Part shown: positions 1 through 10,328 of the stretch, in pieces
How the letters are laid out: each line of letters opens with the position of its first letter
Numbering within the stretch: position 1 is the first letter of the stretch
Origin: Alkalihalobacillus trypoxylicola
Lineage (GTDB): Bacteria > Bacillota > Bacilli > Bacillales > Bacillaceae_D
Length of the DNA stretch: 64,000 nucleotides
NCBI RefSeq assembly: GCF_001590785.1
Contig: NZ_LTAO01000012.1
Span: 310,001-374,000 of the forward strand
Direction of reading: 5' to 3'
The notes under the pieces: model-generated
What the model saw: only the letters and a program-made list of their open reading frames with translations
Told to the model about the DNA's origin: nothing
Databases searched by the model: none
Translations under genes and position numbers: made by a program

Positions 1-1
1 T

Positions 2-712
2 GTTTATGGGGAATCAAATAAAATTGTTACTTTATTTACTCGGGAATTAGGAAAGATAGGTGTTATGGCTAGAGGGGCAAAAAAACCTAAAAGTCGATTA
101 TCTTCCGTTTCTCAATTATTCATGTATGGTCATTTTTTAGTTCAAAAAAATCAAGGTTTAGGTACGTTAAATCAAGGCGAAATCATTGATTCTTTTAGAG
201 AAGTGAGAAATGATTTATATTTGGCAGCCTATGCAAGCTATATCGTTGAATTATTAGACCGTTTGACGGATGAATCTGAGAAGAATCCTTATTTATTTGA
301 GCTTTTGTATCAAGTTTTACATTATTTAGATGAAGGAATTGACCCGGATGTATTAATGAGAATATTTGAAATGAAGATGTTAGCGGTAGCAGGTATAAAG
401 CCAGAATTAGATCAGTGTGTAAGTTGCCAAAAGCAACACCTACCCGCTGCATTTTCAATAAAGGAAGCAGGTTTTCTGTGTTCAAACTGTTTGTATAAGG
501 ATTCGTATGCCTATAAAATGACAGAACAATCAGCAAAGCTACTAAGACTTTTCTTTTATATGGATTTAAATCGACTTGGAAAAATTTCCTTAAAGGAAGA
601 TACAAAAAAGGCTTTAAAAACCATTATACAAGCTTATTATGAAGAATATTCCGGTGTAACACTCAAATCGAGAAAATTTTTAGAACAACTAGAACGAATG
701 AAAAATATTTAA
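2..712 (+). CDS. recO: DNA repair protein RecO, 5'-truncated by window edge
   Basis: RecO binds single-stranded DNA and SSB and helps load RecA in the RecFOR recombinational repair pathway in the cytoplasm. The frame is open from base 2, upstream of the first internal ATG at 65, and reads through the N-terminal OB-fold with the family stretch VMARGAKKPKSRL. A C-terminal zinc-finger-like pair follows (CVSC about 20 residues before CSNC). Roughly the first 13-15 residues of the usual 250-255 aa protein lie outside the window. In B. subtilis recO lies just upstream of glyQS, as here. Assignment is from recognised family motifs. Confidence 0.95.
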   Translation, partial: VYGESNKIVTLFTRELGKIGVMARGAKKPKSRLSSVSQLFMYGHFLVQKNQGLGTLNQGEIIDSFREVRNDLYLAAYASYIVELLDRLTDESEKNPYLFELLYQVLHYLDEGIDPDVLMRIFEMKMLAVAGIKPELDQCVSCQKQHLPAAFSIKEAGFLCSNCLYKDSYAYKMTEQSAKLLRLFFYMDLNRLGKISLKEDTKKALKTIIQAYYEEYSGVTLKSRKFLEQLERMKNI

Positions 713-732
713 ACTTTCTCTCCAAAAAGAGA

Positions 733-1052
733 GGTCGGGACAAAACTCACGAATAAATGATTCCATCCTTCTAGATCCTCGACTGTCCGCTTCCCCAAGA
801 CACTTCGCGTCCGGTGGGGTGACGCCGAACTAACTTTTTTTAAAAGTGGATTTCGGCATGGCCACTACTTCCCTCTGGAGTCTCCGGGTCTTGTGTCCGC
901 TATCTTACGAATTTCATAGGGAATGTATCCTTAAAAGAACCCTCCTTTTTTGAAAAAAGAAGGGTTCCTAATTCGTTATTGATGTTTGTCGTCATTACAC
1001 ATTATCCCTATATTCTCTAAGGTGATGTTTTAAATGAGGTTTTGTCCCAGCC
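733..1052 (-). repeat. Family A dispersed repeat, copy A1
   Basis: This 320-bp non-coding element fills the gap between the convergent recO and catalase genes. Its ends are imperfect inverted repeats (GGTCGGGACAAAACTC at the left; GGCTGGGACAAAACCTC on the other strand at the right). It contains a hairpin near 936-967 (AACCCTCCTTTTTT with its complement) that can end transcription on both strands, and a folded core around GCCGAA and TTCGGC. It closely resembles copy A3 at 18200-18518 read in the opposite direction. No coding potential was seen. Confidence 0.85.
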
Positions 1053-1075
1053 CCTTCTTTAATGTTTTACCGATT

Positions 1076-1966
1076 TTATAAATTGGCCTTGAGTCGTTTT
1101 AAAATCTTCTGATAATCTTCTGGATTTAGTCCGGGAGAGAACATTTCTGGTTTTTCTTCAAAGTCAGGAATAGGAGCTCCCTCAGGAAGACCATCAATGA
1201 CTTTTAAAGGCTCTCCAGTTTCAGGATTTTCTCCTTTCCAAATTTGATTAATGTCCCTATATTCTGGTTCGCCCCAAGTATATAGGACATTATATAACCC
1301 TTGTTCCATATATTTCTTAGCATGATCAAAGGCGTTATTGTCAGGTCTTGGAACAGGTAGCATTTTGCCAATTTCTACACCAGTTGCGACTTGAATGGCT
1401 TTAGCATAAGCAATAATATGGGTGCCACCTCTAACTAATAGATAGCCACATAATTCACGGGCGGTAGGATTAGTTGTCATTTCATATACTCTCATTTTGT
1501 GTAAACGAGCGCCGATTTCTAGCATATAATTATGCAGTAAATCCTCTACTAACGCTCCACTGGAATGGACAAACATACCATTCCAAGGTCTACCCATACC
1601 ATCCATTGGAAAAGAGGTTTGAGCCGTTGTAGTAAAATGGTGAGACATGCGTTTATCCTTAGCAATCTGTAATGGTGCTGTATCAGGGTCACCAGGATGT
1701 GTATTTCCATATGACATGAGATTAACCGTATTAGCTACTAATTCTACATGACCAAATTCTTCTGCTGTTATACTTGCAATTAAATCATAAAAGGGCTTAT
1801 ATTTCTTTTTACCACGAAAATTAAAAGACTGAAACATATAATTGTTTAATGTAGACATTTCACCAAATTCTCCACCGAGAAGCTCCTGAACAACCGAAGC
1901 TCCATTAATATCACCATGCTCGGGAACGGGCAAAGAGATGGCTAGCCTATTCACTCTTTTCATCAT
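1076..1966 (-). CDS. Manganese catalase family protein
   Basis: Predicted dimanganese catalase that dismutates hydrogen peroxide; ferritin-like four-helix fold, probably cytoplasmic or spore-associated as in related Bacillus proteins. The 296 aa sequence shows the metal-binding pattern of the family: GEFGEMSTLNNY near residue 33, EEFGHVELV near 70, EDLLHNYMLEIGAR in the middle and RGGTHIIAYAKAI later. The start is the first of two consecutive ATG codons, 12 nt after AAAGGAGG. It is the second gene after a DUF2642 gene 26 bp upstream, so the pair is probably one operon. Family membership is clear; the physiological role is inferred. Confidence 0.9.
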   Translation of the reverse strand: MMKRVNRLAISLPVPEHGDINGASVVQELLGGEFGEMSTLNNYMFQSFNFRGKKKYKPFYDLIASITAEEFGHVELVANTVNLMSYGNTHPGDPDTAPLQIAKDKRMSHHFTTTAQTSFPMDGMGRPWNGMFVHSSGALVEDLLHNYMLEIGARLHKMRVYEMTTNPTARELCGYLLVRGGTHIIAYAKAIQVATGVEIGKMLPVPRPDNNAFDHAKKYMEQGLYNVLYTWGEPEYRDINQIWKGENPETGEPLKVIDGLPEGAPIPDFEEKPEMFSPGLNPEDYQKILKRLKANL

Positions 1967-1992
1967 GACTATATCAAGCCTCCTTTCAACCT

Positions 1993-2211
1993 TTAGCGAT
2001 CTTTAACTGGAAAGTACCAGACAACTTGAGCAATGCGAATATGAAATGGAGTACCCCCCATCTCGATGACAATGTGGTCTGGTTGAACATCGAGCAACAA
2101 GCCACGAACCGAGCCTTTTGTCGTTAATGCCTCTACTCGTGATTGTTTTAAATTTAATAAGCTATGATAGACGTATGGATCATTGAGGGACCATGCAAGA
2201 TTCTCAGTCAA
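1993..2211 (-). CDS. DUF2642 (YuzF-like) small protein
   Basis: A 72 aa protein resembling B. subtilis YuzF (DUF2642), a small family often linked to spores or coat-like proteins but of unknown function. Key segments are DPYVYHSLL, KGSVRGLLLDVQPDHIVIEM and PFHIRIAQVVW, an Sm-like or beta-barrel pattern. An upstream ATG at 2289 would give 98 aa but lacks a ribosome binding site. The TTG at 2211 follows GGGAGG by 7 nt and matches the usual family length, so it is preferred. It lies just ahead of the manganese catalase gene and is likely co-transcribed with it. Confidence 0.75.
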   Translation of the reverse strand: MTENLAWSLNDPYVYHSLLNLKQSRVEALTTKGSVRGLLLDVQPDHIVIEMGGTPFHIRIAQVVWYFPVKDR

Positions 2212-2371
2212 TTTTCTTCCTCCCGTCTCGCTTTTATTAACAGTCAATACAGTATATTGAGAGGACTTATCCATTATTCGATTTATCATTTATCAATCAT
2301 TTGCGATTATAGGTTTAAAGCTAGAAAAATCGCTTATAATAGAAAATACTAATGAATTTATATAAAAAGGA

Positions 2372-2401
2372 TTGACAGTCTTTTTTTTGATTTAGTATGA
2401 T
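2372..2401 (+). promoter_or_regulatory. Sigma-A promoter of the glyQS leader
   Basis: TTGACA at 2372-2377 and TATGAT at 2396-2401 are separated by 18 bp, just upstream of the T-box leader. This is the expected housekeeping promoter for glyQS. Confidence 0.75.
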
Positions 2402-2404
2402 GCT

Positions 2405-2627
2405 AGTAGATAGAAGGTGCATTGAAGGAAAATAGTACTCTCAAATTTACATGAAAGCGAACCTAGGATGGTGAGAGCTAGGGCATGTGTTTGTTAGGAA
2501 GGCATTCTGGAGCACTACGGAAAAAAGTGATTTACGATTCAGTGCTTGGATTGTAAATAAGTAGGGTGGAACCGCGGGAGAACTCTCGTCCCTATGCTGT
2601 AACAGCATAGAGATGAGGGTTTTTTTC
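2405..2627 (+). promoter_or_regulatory. T-box leader (tRNA-Gly sensing) of glyQS
   Basis: A T-box riboswitch that reads uncharged tRNA-Gly through the specifier codon and allows readthrough of a terminator. The T-box sequence AGGGTGGAACCGCGGG lies at 2563-2578, followed by the terminator hairpin. In Stem I, AGTA near 2433 faces GAAGGCA at 2498-2504, which fits the specifier-loop motif with GGC (glycine) at 2501-2503. The T-box call is from direct motif recognition; the specifier position is inferred from the loop motif and the downstream gene. Confidence 0.93.
2584..2627 (+). terminator. T-box regulated terminator
   Basis: A long stem (CTCGTCCCTATGCTGT pairing with ACAGCATAGAGATGAG) is followed by seven T residues. 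Its 5' arm overlaps the region that would pair with the T-box in the antiterminator. Confidence 0.9.
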
Positions 2628-2674
2628 ATTTTTCTACTGTTACAAAAAATGAAGAAATATTGGAGGAAAAAGCA

Positions 2675-3562
2675 ATGAATGTACAAAACATGATATTAAC
2701 ACTGCAGCAATTTTGGTCTAAGCAAAATTGTATGATTATGCAAGCCTATGATACGGAAAAAGGAGCAGGAACAATGAGTCCGTTCACTTTACTTCGTACA
2801 ATTGGTCCTGAACCTTGGAATGTTGCCTATGTAGAGCCATCAAGAAGACCAGCAGATGGAAGATATGGAGAAAATCCTAATCGATTGTATCAGCATCACC
2901 AATTTCAAGTAATCATGAAGCCATCTCCTATTAATATTCAAGAGCTTTACTTAGATAGTTTGAGGGCTCTAGGAATTAATCCATTAGAGCATGACATTCG
3001 CTTTGTGGAGGATAATTGGGAAAATCCTACGTTAGGCTGTGCAGGCTTAGGCTGGGAAGTATGGTTAGATGGAATGGAAATTACACAATTTACTTATTTC
3101 CAACAAGTAGGAGGATTAGAAGCTAACCCTGTATCTGCTGAAATAACCTATGGGTTAGAAAGATTAGCCTCTTATATTCAAGATAAAGAAAATGTCTTTG
3201 ATTTAGAGTGGGTTGAGGGGTTTACTTACGGTGATATTTTTAAACAACCAGAATACGAACACTCAAAATACACATTTGAAGTATCAGACACAGATATGCT
3301 TTTTCAACTTTTTTCGACTTATGAGAAGGAAGCTAAGCGAGCTCTCGAAAATCAATTAGTTTTTCCAGCCTATGATTATATACTAAAATGCTCTCACAGC
3401 TTTAATTTGCTTGATGCTAGAGGAGCTATCTCTGTTACAGAAAGAACGGGCTATATCGGACGAGTACGTCAGCTAGCTAGAACAGCAGCCAAGCAATATT
3501 ATGAAGAGAGAGAAAAGCTAGGATTTCCTATGTTAAAGAAGGAGGGAAAGCCAAATGAGTAA
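2675..3562 (+). CDS. glyQ: Glycyl-tRNA synthetase alpha subunit
   Basis: Catalytic alpha chain of the bacterial alpha2beta2 glycyl-tRNA synthetase, which attaches glycine to tRNA-Gly in the cytoplasm. The 295 aa protein has the family signature [17 protein letters not shown] near residue 60 and class II core motifs. The start ATG lies 8 nt after GGAGG; an apparent upstream TTG in frame at 2660 falls inside that ribosome binding site and was rejected. It overlaps glyS by 8 bp, which points to translational coupling, and is controlled by the T-box leader. Confidence 0.97.
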   Translation: MNVQNMILTLQQFWSKQNCMIMQAYDTEKGAGTMSPFTLLRTIGPEPWNVAYVEPSRRPADGRYGENPNRLYQHHQFQVIMKPSPINIQELYLDSLRALGINPLEHDIRFVEDNWENPTLGCAGLGWEVWLDGMEITQFTYFQQVGGLEANPVSAEITYGLERLASYIQDKENVFDLEWVEGFTYGDIFKQPEYEHSKYTFEVSDTDMLFQLFSTYEKEAKRALENQLVFPAYDYILKCSHSFNLLDARGAISVTERTGYIGRVRQLARTAAKQYYEEREKLGFPMLKKEGKPNE

Positions 3563-5636
3563 ACAAGATTTTTTGTTAGAAATTGGTTTGGAAGAATTAC
3601 CAGCACGTTTTATCAATAATGCTACTGCTCAATTAAAGCAGTTATTTGAAAAATGGTTACAGAAGCAAAAGCTTGAGTATGAAAAAATTGAAATCATGTC
3701 AACTCCTAGACGATTAGCTGTATTAGTAAAACAATTAAGCGATAAGCAGCCAGATATTTCAGGAGAAGCAAAAGGACCGGCAAAGAAAATAGCTTTAACA
3801 GAAGATGGAGAATGGTCTAAAGCAGCACTCGGCTTTGCACGTGGTCAAGGTGTCGATAAGGAAGATTTATTTTTTAAAGAATTAAAAGGAACTGATTATG
3901 TTTATGCTCGTACTTTTACTGCTGGACAAAAAACGAATGAGCTTCTTAAAGAGGTAAAGGAACTAATTTTATCGATCCATTTCCCTAAAAATATGCGATG
4001 GAATCAATATTCATTACGCTTTGCTAGACCAATCCAGTGGTTAGTTGCATTGTACGGTAAAGAAATTATTCCTTTTAGTATTACTGATATCACTACAGGA
4101 AATGAAACGTTTGGCCATCGATTTTTAGGAGAAAAAATATCCATTGATCAGCCTGCACATTATGAGCAATTATTAGAAAAGCAGTATGTACTAGTAGATG
4201 CTGACAAGAGGAAAAAGCTTATAGAAGAGCAAATTCAACAACTAAGTAAAGAAAAAGGCTGGAACATTCCTGTTAATGAAGCACTTCTTGATGAGGTAAA
4301 TCATTTAGTGGAATATCCAACTGCGTTATTTGGACATTTTGACACTTCGTTTTTAGAAATTCCAAAAGAAGTACTAATCACATCAATGCGAGAACATCAA
4401 AGATACTTCCCTGTTGAAAATCATGAAGGGGAGCTGCTTCCATACTTTGTCACAGTTCGAAATGGTAATGATCAACATTTAGAAAATGTGGCAAGAGGAA
4501 ATGAAAAAGTATTACGAGCTCGTTTAGCGGATGCAGCGTTCTTTTATAAAGAAGATCAAAAATTAACGATTCCATCTGCCTTAAGTAAGTTAGAAAATAT
4601 TGTTTACCACGAGGAACTTGGCTCTATCGCAGATAAAGTTCGTCGAGTGAAGCTTTTGACAGAAAAGATATCATCAAAGCTCACACTAAGCGAGGAAGAA
4701 ACTAAAAAAATCAATCGTGTAGCGGAAATTAGTAAATTTGACCTCGTTTCCCAAATGGTCTATGAATTTCCTGAATTACAAGGGAAAATGGGGCAGAAAT
4801 ATGCACAACTACAAGGAGAGGAAGCAGAGGTTTGTTTGGCGATTAATGAGCACTATATGCCTCGATTCTCAGGAGATCAAAGTCCATCTACTTTGATTGG
4901 AAGCGTAGTTAGTCTTGGTGAAAAAATGGACACGATTACTTCATGCTTTGCAATAGGACTAATACCTAGTGGGTCACAAGATCCTTATGCGCTTCGTCGT
5001 CAAGCAGCCGGAATCGTACAAATATTAGTAGAATATAAGCTTGAAATAACTCTTGAACAGTTAATTAACATGAGCTTAGAGGTAATTAAGGATAAAGGGT
5101 TATTAAAAAGAGATAGTGAAGAATTGGCAAAAGAACTATTAGACTTTTTCTTTTTAAGAGTAAAGAATCTTTTGCAAGATAAAGGGAGTCGCTATGATGT
5201 AATTGATGCAGTCACTTCTGTTAGCTATAGTCATGTGACAAATACGATTAAAAAAGCAGAAGCAATCATGAAGCAAGTTGATCATCAAGACTTCAAAGAT
5301 AGTGTTGAGTCATTAAGTCGAGTGACAAATATTTCTAAGAAGCATACAGGAGATAGGAATCTAGACACCTCTCTTTTTGAAAAAGAGGAAGAGAAGCGTA
5401 TGTATGATAAGTATGTTTCAGTTAAAAATAACGTCGAAAAAGCCTATTTAAATGGAGATTTTGAAGGGATACTTCATGAGTTAGTCCGTTCAAGAGAAGA
5501 AATAGATGCTTACTTTGACTCGATAATGGTTATGGCAGAAGATGAATCATTGAGACAGAATCGTTTAACACAAATGAAAGAATTTGCTCAAGTTATTGAG
5601 TCCTTTGCGAAATTTCAGCAAATTGTTTTTAGCTAA
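3555..5636 (+). CDS. glyS: Glycyl-tRNA synthetase beta subunit
   Basis: Beta chain of glycyl-tRNA synthetase, needed for tRNA recognition. It is 693 aa, the normal size, beginning [13 protein letters not shown] and containing FPKNMRWN and [10 protein letters not shown], with an HD-like middle region and a C-terminal anticodon-binding part. The ribosome binding site AAGGAGGG lies within the end of glyQ. A weak hairpin follows at 5653-5680. In B. subtilis ccpN follows glyS; here only 73 bp separate glyS from the yqfL homologue and ccpN is absent. Confidence 0.97.
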   Translation: MSKQDFLLEIGLEELPARFINNATAQLKQLFEKWLQKQKLEYEKIEIMSTPRRLAVLVKQLSDKQPDISGEAKGPAKKIALTEDGEWSKAALGFARGQGVDKEDLFFKELKGTDYVYARTFTAGQKTNELLKEVKELILSIHFPKNMRWNQYSLRFARPIQWLVALYGKEIIPFSITDITTGNETFGHRFLGEKISIDQPAHYEQLLEKQYVLVDADKRKKLIEEQIQQLSKEKGWNIPVNEALLDEVNHLVEYPTALFGHFDTSFLEIPKEVLITSMREHQRYFPVENHEGELLPYFVTVRNGNDQHLENVARGNEKVLRARLADAAFFYKEDQKLTIPSALSKLENIVYHEELGSIADKVRRVKLLTEKISSKLTLSEEETKKINRVAEISKFDLVSQMVYEFPELQGKMGQKYAQLQGEEAEVCLAINEHYMPRFSGDQSPSTLIGSVVSLGEKMDTITSCFAIGLIPSGSQDPYALRRQAAGIVQILVEYKLEITLEQLINMSLEVIKDKGLLKRDSEELAKELLDFFFLRVKNLLQDKGSRYDVIDAVTSVSYSHVTNTIKKAEAIMKQVDHQDFKDSVESLSRVTNISKKHTGDRNLDTSLFEKEEEKRMYDKYVSVKNNVEKAYLNGDFEGILHELVRSREEIDAYFDSIMVMAEDESLRQNRLTQMKEFAQVIESFAKFQQIVFS

Positions 5637-5652
5637 AAAAGGAAAAAATGAA

Positions 5653-5680
5653 GAACAGTAAGGAAATATCCTTACTGTTC
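5653..5680 (+). terminator. Weak hairpin after glyS
   Basis: GAACAGTAAGG and CCTTACTGTTC form an 11-bp perfect stem, but only a poor T tract follows (ATTTCTGC). It may attenuate rather than stop readthrough into yqfL, which has no obvious promoter of its own. Confidence 0.45.
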
Positions 5681-5709
5681 ATTTCTGCTAATCCAAAAGA
5701 GGTGTAAGC

Positions 5710-6528
5710 ATGGAAGAAATCAAAAATCGTTCTGTCGTATATATTGTATCAGATTCTGTTGGTGAGACGGCAGAGCTTGTAGTGAAAGCAGCAGCAAGCC
5801 AATTTCGAGATGCAGGCTTAGAATTGAGAAGAGTTCCGTATGTAGATGATAAGCAAACGATTGCTGAAATTGTCCGACTAGCGGCAAAAGCAAATGCAAT
5901 TATTGCCTTTACTCTAGTTGTTCCCGAAATAAAGCAGTTTTTAATTGAAACAGCTAAAGAGCTTGAGGTGCGGACTGTAGATATTATTGGTCCAATGCTC
6001 ACGACTATTAAGCAACATGTTCAAGTTGAGCCAAGATATGAGCCAGGACTGATTTATCGACTCGATGAAGATTACTTTCGAAAAGTTGAGGCGATAGAAT
6101 TTGCGGTCAAATATGATGATGGACGTGATGCAAGAGGGATTCTCAGAGCTGATATCGTATTAATCGGTGTTTCAAGGACTTCCAAAACACCATTATCTCA
6201 GTATTTAGCTCATAAAAGAATAAAGGTAGCGAATGTGCCATTGGTTCCTGAAGTTAAGCCTCCGGATGAATTGTTCAAAGCATCCCCCAAAAAATGTATC
6301 GGATTAACCATAAGCCCAGATAAATTAATTAATATTCGAACAGAGCGTTTAAAAGCACTTGGTTTAAAAGCAGAGGCTGACTATGCCAATATTGAGCGAA
6401 TCAAAAAAGAGCTGGCTTATTCAAAGACAATTATGGAAAGAATCGGTTGTCCCGTAATAGATGTATCTAATAAGGCTGTAGAAGAAACAGCTAATCAAAT
6501 TTATAGTATGATTCGTAAGCAACTTTAA
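5710..6528 (+). CDS. yqfL: Pyruvate, phosphate dikinase regulatory protein family (YqfL)
   Basis: Member of the PPSR/DUF299 family: bifunctional ADP-dependent kinase/phosphorylase that switches pyruvate, phosphate dikinase (or PEP synthase) off and on. The 272 aa sequence has the N-terminal [12 protein letters not shown] and the P-loop-like GVSRTSKT at residues 153-160, followed by [20 protein letters not shown] lies 5 nt before the ATG. B. subtilis YqfL is linked to CcpN-dependent gluconeogenic control, and ccpN normally sits immediately upstream; it is missing here. Function is assigned by family; the target in this organism is unknown. Confidence 0.9.
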   Translation: MEEIKNRSVVYIVSDSVGETAELVVKAAASQFRDAGLELRRVPYVDDKQTIAEIVRLAAKANAIIAFTLVVPEIKQFLIETAKELEVRTVDIIGPMLTTIKQHVQVEPRYEPGLIYRLDEDYFRKVEAIEFAVKYDDGRDARGILRADIVLIGVSRTSKTPLSQYLAHKRIKVANVPLVPEVKPPDELFKASPKKCIGLTISPDKLINIRTERLKALGLKAEADYANIERIKKELAYSKTIMERIGCPVIDVSNKAVEETANQIYSMIRKQL

Positions 6529-6813
6529 CAAGCTGTGAATTAAGTGAAAATAATCAAAACGTTTTACTAGTCAAGCTTGGACTTTTTGCGTATAATAGTG
6601 AATTGTGTTGCTTGTTTTAAATTATCCATAAGTAGGCATAATTTAAAAAAGAACAAATAAATTTAAAAAGTCAAGGTTTTTTCTTGTGTTTTTGGTAATG
6701 ATAGTAAAGAAAATTAGGATTTTAGGTATGCAAGACCTATTTCTTCGACAAATCTCAACGAAATTCTTTTTGACGGCAGCAGGAATTTAGAAGGAGATGT
6801 TGAATGTATTATT

Positions 6814-7302
6814 ATGGATAAAGATTATTTTACGATTTATGTAGATGCTGATTCTTGTCCGGTTAAGGATGAGGTCTTGTACTTGGCTGAAAAGTATCAG
6901 GTAGCAACTGTTTTTGTTTCATCATATGCACATGAATTAAATGTACCTTCCTTTGTTAAAAGGGTAACAGTAGATACTGATAAAGAAGCCGTTGACTTAT
7001 ATGTCACGAATCATATCAAGGGTAATGATGTGTGTGTAACTCAAGATCATGCTTTAGCTTCTATTTTATTGGCGAAAAATGCCGTTGTCATTTCGCCAAA
7101 GGGTGAGCTATATCGGGAAGAGACGATACAACAACTTTTGGATTATCGTTTTCTATCGCAAAAGCAAAGACGAATGGGAGGGAAAACAAAAGGTCCTAAA
7201 GCATTTACAAACCAAAATCGACAACTTTTTTTTAATGAGCTAGAAAAAGTTATCAAAAATGAGCAGGAAAATGAGAAAAAAGCTAGAAATAATAAGACTT
7301 AA
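6814..7302 (+). CDS. yqxD: YaiI/YqxD family protein (DUF188)
   Basis: A 162 aa protein of the YaiI/YqxD family, thought to have a PIN/NYN-like nuclease fold; its role is not established. The N-terminal IYVDADSCPVKDEV and the C-terminal RMGGKTKGPKAF are diagnostic. It precedes dnaG and sigA as in the B. subtilis macromolecular synthesis operon. GGAG is 17 nt from this ATG, too far for direct initiation; a five-codon frame (MYYYG) starts at 6804 with better spacing and ends inside the yqxD start, so coupling by reinitiation is possible. No other in-frame start exists upstream. Confidence 0.9.
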   Translation: MDKDYFTIYVDADSCPVKDEVLYLAEKYQVATVFVSSYAHELNVPSFVKRVTVDTDKEAVDLYVTNHIKGNDVCVTQDHALASILLAKNAVVISPKGELYREETIQQLLDYRFLSQKQRRMGGKTKGPKAFTNQNRQLFFNELEKVIKNEQENEKKARNNKT

Positions 7303-7329
7303 CATGAATTTTAAAATTTGGTGATGACA

Positions 7330-9138
7330 GTGGGAAATGGTCGAATTCCAGAAGAGCTCGTTGAAAAAATTCGACAATCGTCCGATGTTGTTGATGTAAT
7401 CAGCGATTATGTACAATTAAAAAAGCAAGGAAAGCAGTATATAGGACTATGTCCTTTTCACGGTGAAAAGTCGCCATCTTTTTCGGTCTCACAAGATAAA
7501 CAGTTATACCACTGTTTTGGATGTGGAGCTAGTGGTAATGTGTTCTCGTTTTTAATGAATCATGATAACTTAACATTTGTTGAATCAGTAAGGCATCTGG
7601 CTAAACGCTCTGAAATTGAATTGCCTAAAGAAGTGACTTCTATAGAAGAACGAACCTCCATTCCTCATAGTGAAATGATGGCAGGACACGAAATGGCGTC
7701 AAGGCTATATCATCACATTCTGACTTTATCGGAAGAGGGGAAAATAGGGCTCGATTACGCGAAAGGTCGAGGCTTTACTAAGCAACAAATCGAGCATTTT
7801 AAAATTGGCTTTGTTCCAAATCGTTGGGATACGCTTGTTACGATATTTAAAAAAAGAAATTTTAATTTACCGGAAATGCAAAAGGCAGGGCTGCTAGGCC
7901 AGAGAGATTCTGACCAACAATATTATGATCGATTTAGAGATCGCTTGATGTTTCCAATTTGGAACCATCAAGGAAAAGTCATTGCTTTTAGTGGTCGTAG
8001 TATTGGTGATGAGAAACCGAAATATTTAAATAGCTCTGATACACCAATATTTCATAAAGGTCAGGTATTATATGCCTTTCACCTAGCAAGACCAGCGATT
8101 CGCAAAAGTAACGCTGCTGTGCTATTTGAAGGAGCAGTTGATGTGATTGCTGCTTGGGGTGCAGGTGTTAATCAAGGAATTGCAACGCTAGGTACAGCTT
8201 TGACAGAAGAACAAGCAAAGAGTATTCGACGTAACGCTGAGGTAGTTACGATTTGTTATGATTCTGATAAGGCTGGAGTTGAAGCTGCTGTGCGAGCTGC
8301 TAGCATTCTTGAGAATGCAGGCTGTATGGTAAAAGTTGCAGTAATGCCTGAAGGAAATGACCCCGATGACTTCATCAAAAAATTTGGAGCAGAGCGCTTT
8401 AAAAATGATGTAATAGGGGCAAGCTTAACATTAATGGCTTTTAAGATGAGATTTTTACGAAAGGGTAAAAATCTTAATCATGAAAGTGAACGAATGTTAT
8501 ATATTGAAGAGGTGTTAACGGAAATAGCTACATTATCAAAAGCTATTGAACGGGATCATTACTTAAGACAATTATCGGAAGAATTTCAATTATCACTAGA
8601 AGCATTAAAGCAGGAACAATATCGAATTTTCCGTGAGAAAAAAAAGCAATCCACTTTTCAAAGAAATGATCATCAGCAGCCTAAAGAAGCCAAAAGAAGT
8701 TTTGAGAAAAAAAGACTTTTGCCAGCTTTTCAAAATGCTGAAAGGTTATTATTATCTCATATGATGCGAAGTGAAGATATTGCTGAAAGAGTAAGAGAGC
8801 GTATAGGTGGTCAATTTAATCTTGATGAGCATCATGCCATTTCTGCTTATTTATATGCGTATTATGGAGAAGGATTTGAACCAGACCCGAGCGCATTTGT
8901 ACAGCGAATATCGGATGAAAGCATTAAAAGACTAGCATCGGAAATCGCTATGCTTTCTGTAGATGAAGAAAGCTCTGACCAGGTTATTGAAGATTATATA
9001 AAACAGATTGAAAACTATCCAAAATGGGTAGAGATTCATAATAAGCAACTAAATTTGAAGCAGGAGCATGACCCGATTATGTTTGCCAAGCTTCAAATGG
9101 AAATTATTCAGATGAAGAAAGAGTTACAGTCTTTATAA
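7330..9138 (+). CDS. dnaG: DNA primase
   Basis: Primase synthesises RNA primers at the replication fork with the DnaB-type helicase. The 602 aa protein has the N-terminal zinc-binding domain (CPFH at residues 41-44, HCFGC at 61-65), a central Toprim core with FEGAVDVIAAW and CYDSDKAG (acidic metal-binding residues), and a helicase-binding C-terminus. The GTG at 7330 is chosen because the product then starts MGNGRIP, matching B. subtilis DnaG; GGTGAT lies just upstream. An in-frame TTG at 7318 is less likely. It lies in the yqxD-dnaG-sigA operon. Confidence 0.97.
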   Translation: MGNGRIPEELVEKIRQSSDVVDVISDYVQLKKQGKQYIGLCPFHGEKSPSFSVSQDKQLYHCFGCGASGNVFSFLMNHDNLTFVESVRHLAKRSEIELPKEVTSIEERTSIPHSEMMAGHEMASRLYHHILTLSEEGKIGLDYAKGRGFTKQQIEHFKIGFVPNRWDTLVTIFKKRNFNLPEMQKAGLLGQRDSDQQYYDRFRDRLMFPIWNHQGKVIAFSGRSIGDEKPKYLNSSDTPIFHKGQVLYAFHLARPAIRKSNAAVLFEGAVDVIAAWGAGVNQGIATLGTALTEEQAKSIRRNAEVVTICYDSDKAGVEAAVRAASILENAGCMVKVAVMPEGNDPDDFIKKFGAERFKNDVIGASLTLMAFKMRFLRKGKNLNHESERMLYIEEVLTEIATLSKAIERDHYLRQLSEEFQLSLEALKQEQYRIFREKKKQSTFQRNDHQQPKEAKRSFEKKRLLPAFQNAERLLLSHMMRSEDIAERVRERIGGQFNLDEHHAISAYLYAYYGEGFEPDPSAFVQRISDESIKRLASEIAMLSVDEESSDQVIEDYIKQIENYPKWVEIHNKQLNLKQEHDPIMFAKLQMEIIQMKKELQSL

Positions 9139-9188
9139 GAAGTAGGAATGGTAGCATCGTTTTTTGAACAATGGAAGGAGGGGATCGA

Positions 9189-10307
9189 ATGGCAGAGAAA
9201 CCACTACGTCCGTTAGCGGATGGTGAGTTGTCGATCGATCAAGTAAAGGAACAATTGGTGGAGCTCGGCAAAAAAAGAGGAGTCTTAACTTATGTTGAGA
9301 TTACAGATAAATTGGCTGGCTTTGACCAAGATTCAGATCAAATGGATGAATTTTATGAATACCTTGGTGAACAAGGTGTTGAAATCATAAATGAAGGAGA
9401 AGAAGGGCCTTCCGTTCAGCAGGTAGCAAAAGAAGAGGAAGAATTTGACCTCAATGATTTAAGTGTGCCACCTGGGATCAAAATAAATGACCCTGTTAGG
9501 ATGTATTTAAAAGAAATTGGCCGAGTACCTCTATTATCTGCCGATGAAGAAATTGAGCTAGCTAAAAGGATTGAACAAGGTGATGAGGAAGCTAAAAGAA
9601 GATTAGCTGAAGCGAATCTCCGTCTTGTTGTTTCCATTGCGAAGCGTTATGTAGGTCGAGGAATGCTATTTCTTGACTTGATTCAAGAAGGAAATATGGG
9701 GCTTATAAAAGCGGTTGAGAAATTTGATTATGATAAAGGATTCAAATTTAGTACGTATGCTACTTGGTGGATTCGTCAAGCAATTACGAGAGCCATAGCC
9801 GACCAAGCTCGTACCATTCGTATTCCAGTTCATATGGTTGAGACCATTAACAAGCTCATCCGTGTTCAGCGTCAGCTTTTACAAGATTTTGGTCGAGAGC
9901 CAACTCCAGAAGAAGTGGCAGAAGAAATGGAATTAACTCCTGAGAAAGTAAGAGAGATTCTTAAAATTGCTCAAGAGCCCGTTTCATTAGAAACGCCAAT
10001 TGGAGAGGAAGATGATTCACATCTTGGCGATTTCATTGAAGACCAAGATGCATTAGCTCCTTCTGATGCTGCTGCTTATGAATTATTAAAAGAACAACTA
10101 GAAGACGTTTTAGACACTCTAACGGACCGTGAGGAAAATGTTCTTAGACTTCGTTTTGGATTAGACGACGGTCGTACGAGAACATTGGAAGAAGTAGGTA
10201 AAGTTTTTGGTGTTACTCGTGAGCGTATTCGACAAATCGAAGCTAAAGCGCTAAGAAAACTGCGCCATCCAAGTCGCAGTAAACGTCTAAAGGACTTTTT
10301 AGAATAG
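9189..10307 (+). CDS. sigA: Primary sigma factor SigA (RpoD)
   Basis: Housekeeping sigma-70 factor that directs RNA polymerase to -35/-10 promoters. It is 372 aa, almost the same length as B. subtilis SigA and very similar to it. Region 1.2 contains [11 protein letters not shown]; regions 2.3/2.4 contain [20 protein letters not shown]; region 4.2 contains [20 protein letters not shown]. The ATG follows AAGGAGGGGATCGA; an ATG at 9171 in the same frame overlaps that site and was rejected. It ends the primase operon, with a hairpin terminator immediately after. Confidence 0.98.
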   Translation: MAEKPLRPLADGELSIDQVKEQLVELGKKRGVLTYVEITDKLAGFDQDSDQMDEFYEYLGEQGVEIINEGEEGPSVQQVAKEEEEFDLNDLSVPPGIKINDPVRMYLKEIGRVPLLSADEEIELAKRIEQGDEEAKRRLAEANLRLVVSIAKRYVGRGMLFLDLIQEGNMGLIKAVEKFDYDKGFKFSTYATWWIRQAITRAIADQARTIRIPVHMVETINKLIRVQRQLLQDFGREPTPEEVAEEMELTPEKVREILKIAQEPVSLETPIGEEDDSHLGDFIEDQDALAPSDAAAYELLKEQLEDVLDTLTDREENVLRLRFGLDDGRTRTLEEVGKVFGVTRERIRQIEAKALRKLRHPSRSKRLKDFLE

Positions 10308-10328
10308 AGTCTAAATGTCTATGTATAA

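Noticed and set aside
2447-2686. 79 aa minus-strand frame
   Set aside because: It lies across the T-box leader and the glyQ start; no ribosome binding site and the region is fully explained by regulation.
6781-6806. Sigma-H-like promoter (AGGAATT with GAAT 14 bp later) ahead of yqxD
   Set aside because: The match overlaps the ribosome binding site, leaving no room for a leader; probably chance.
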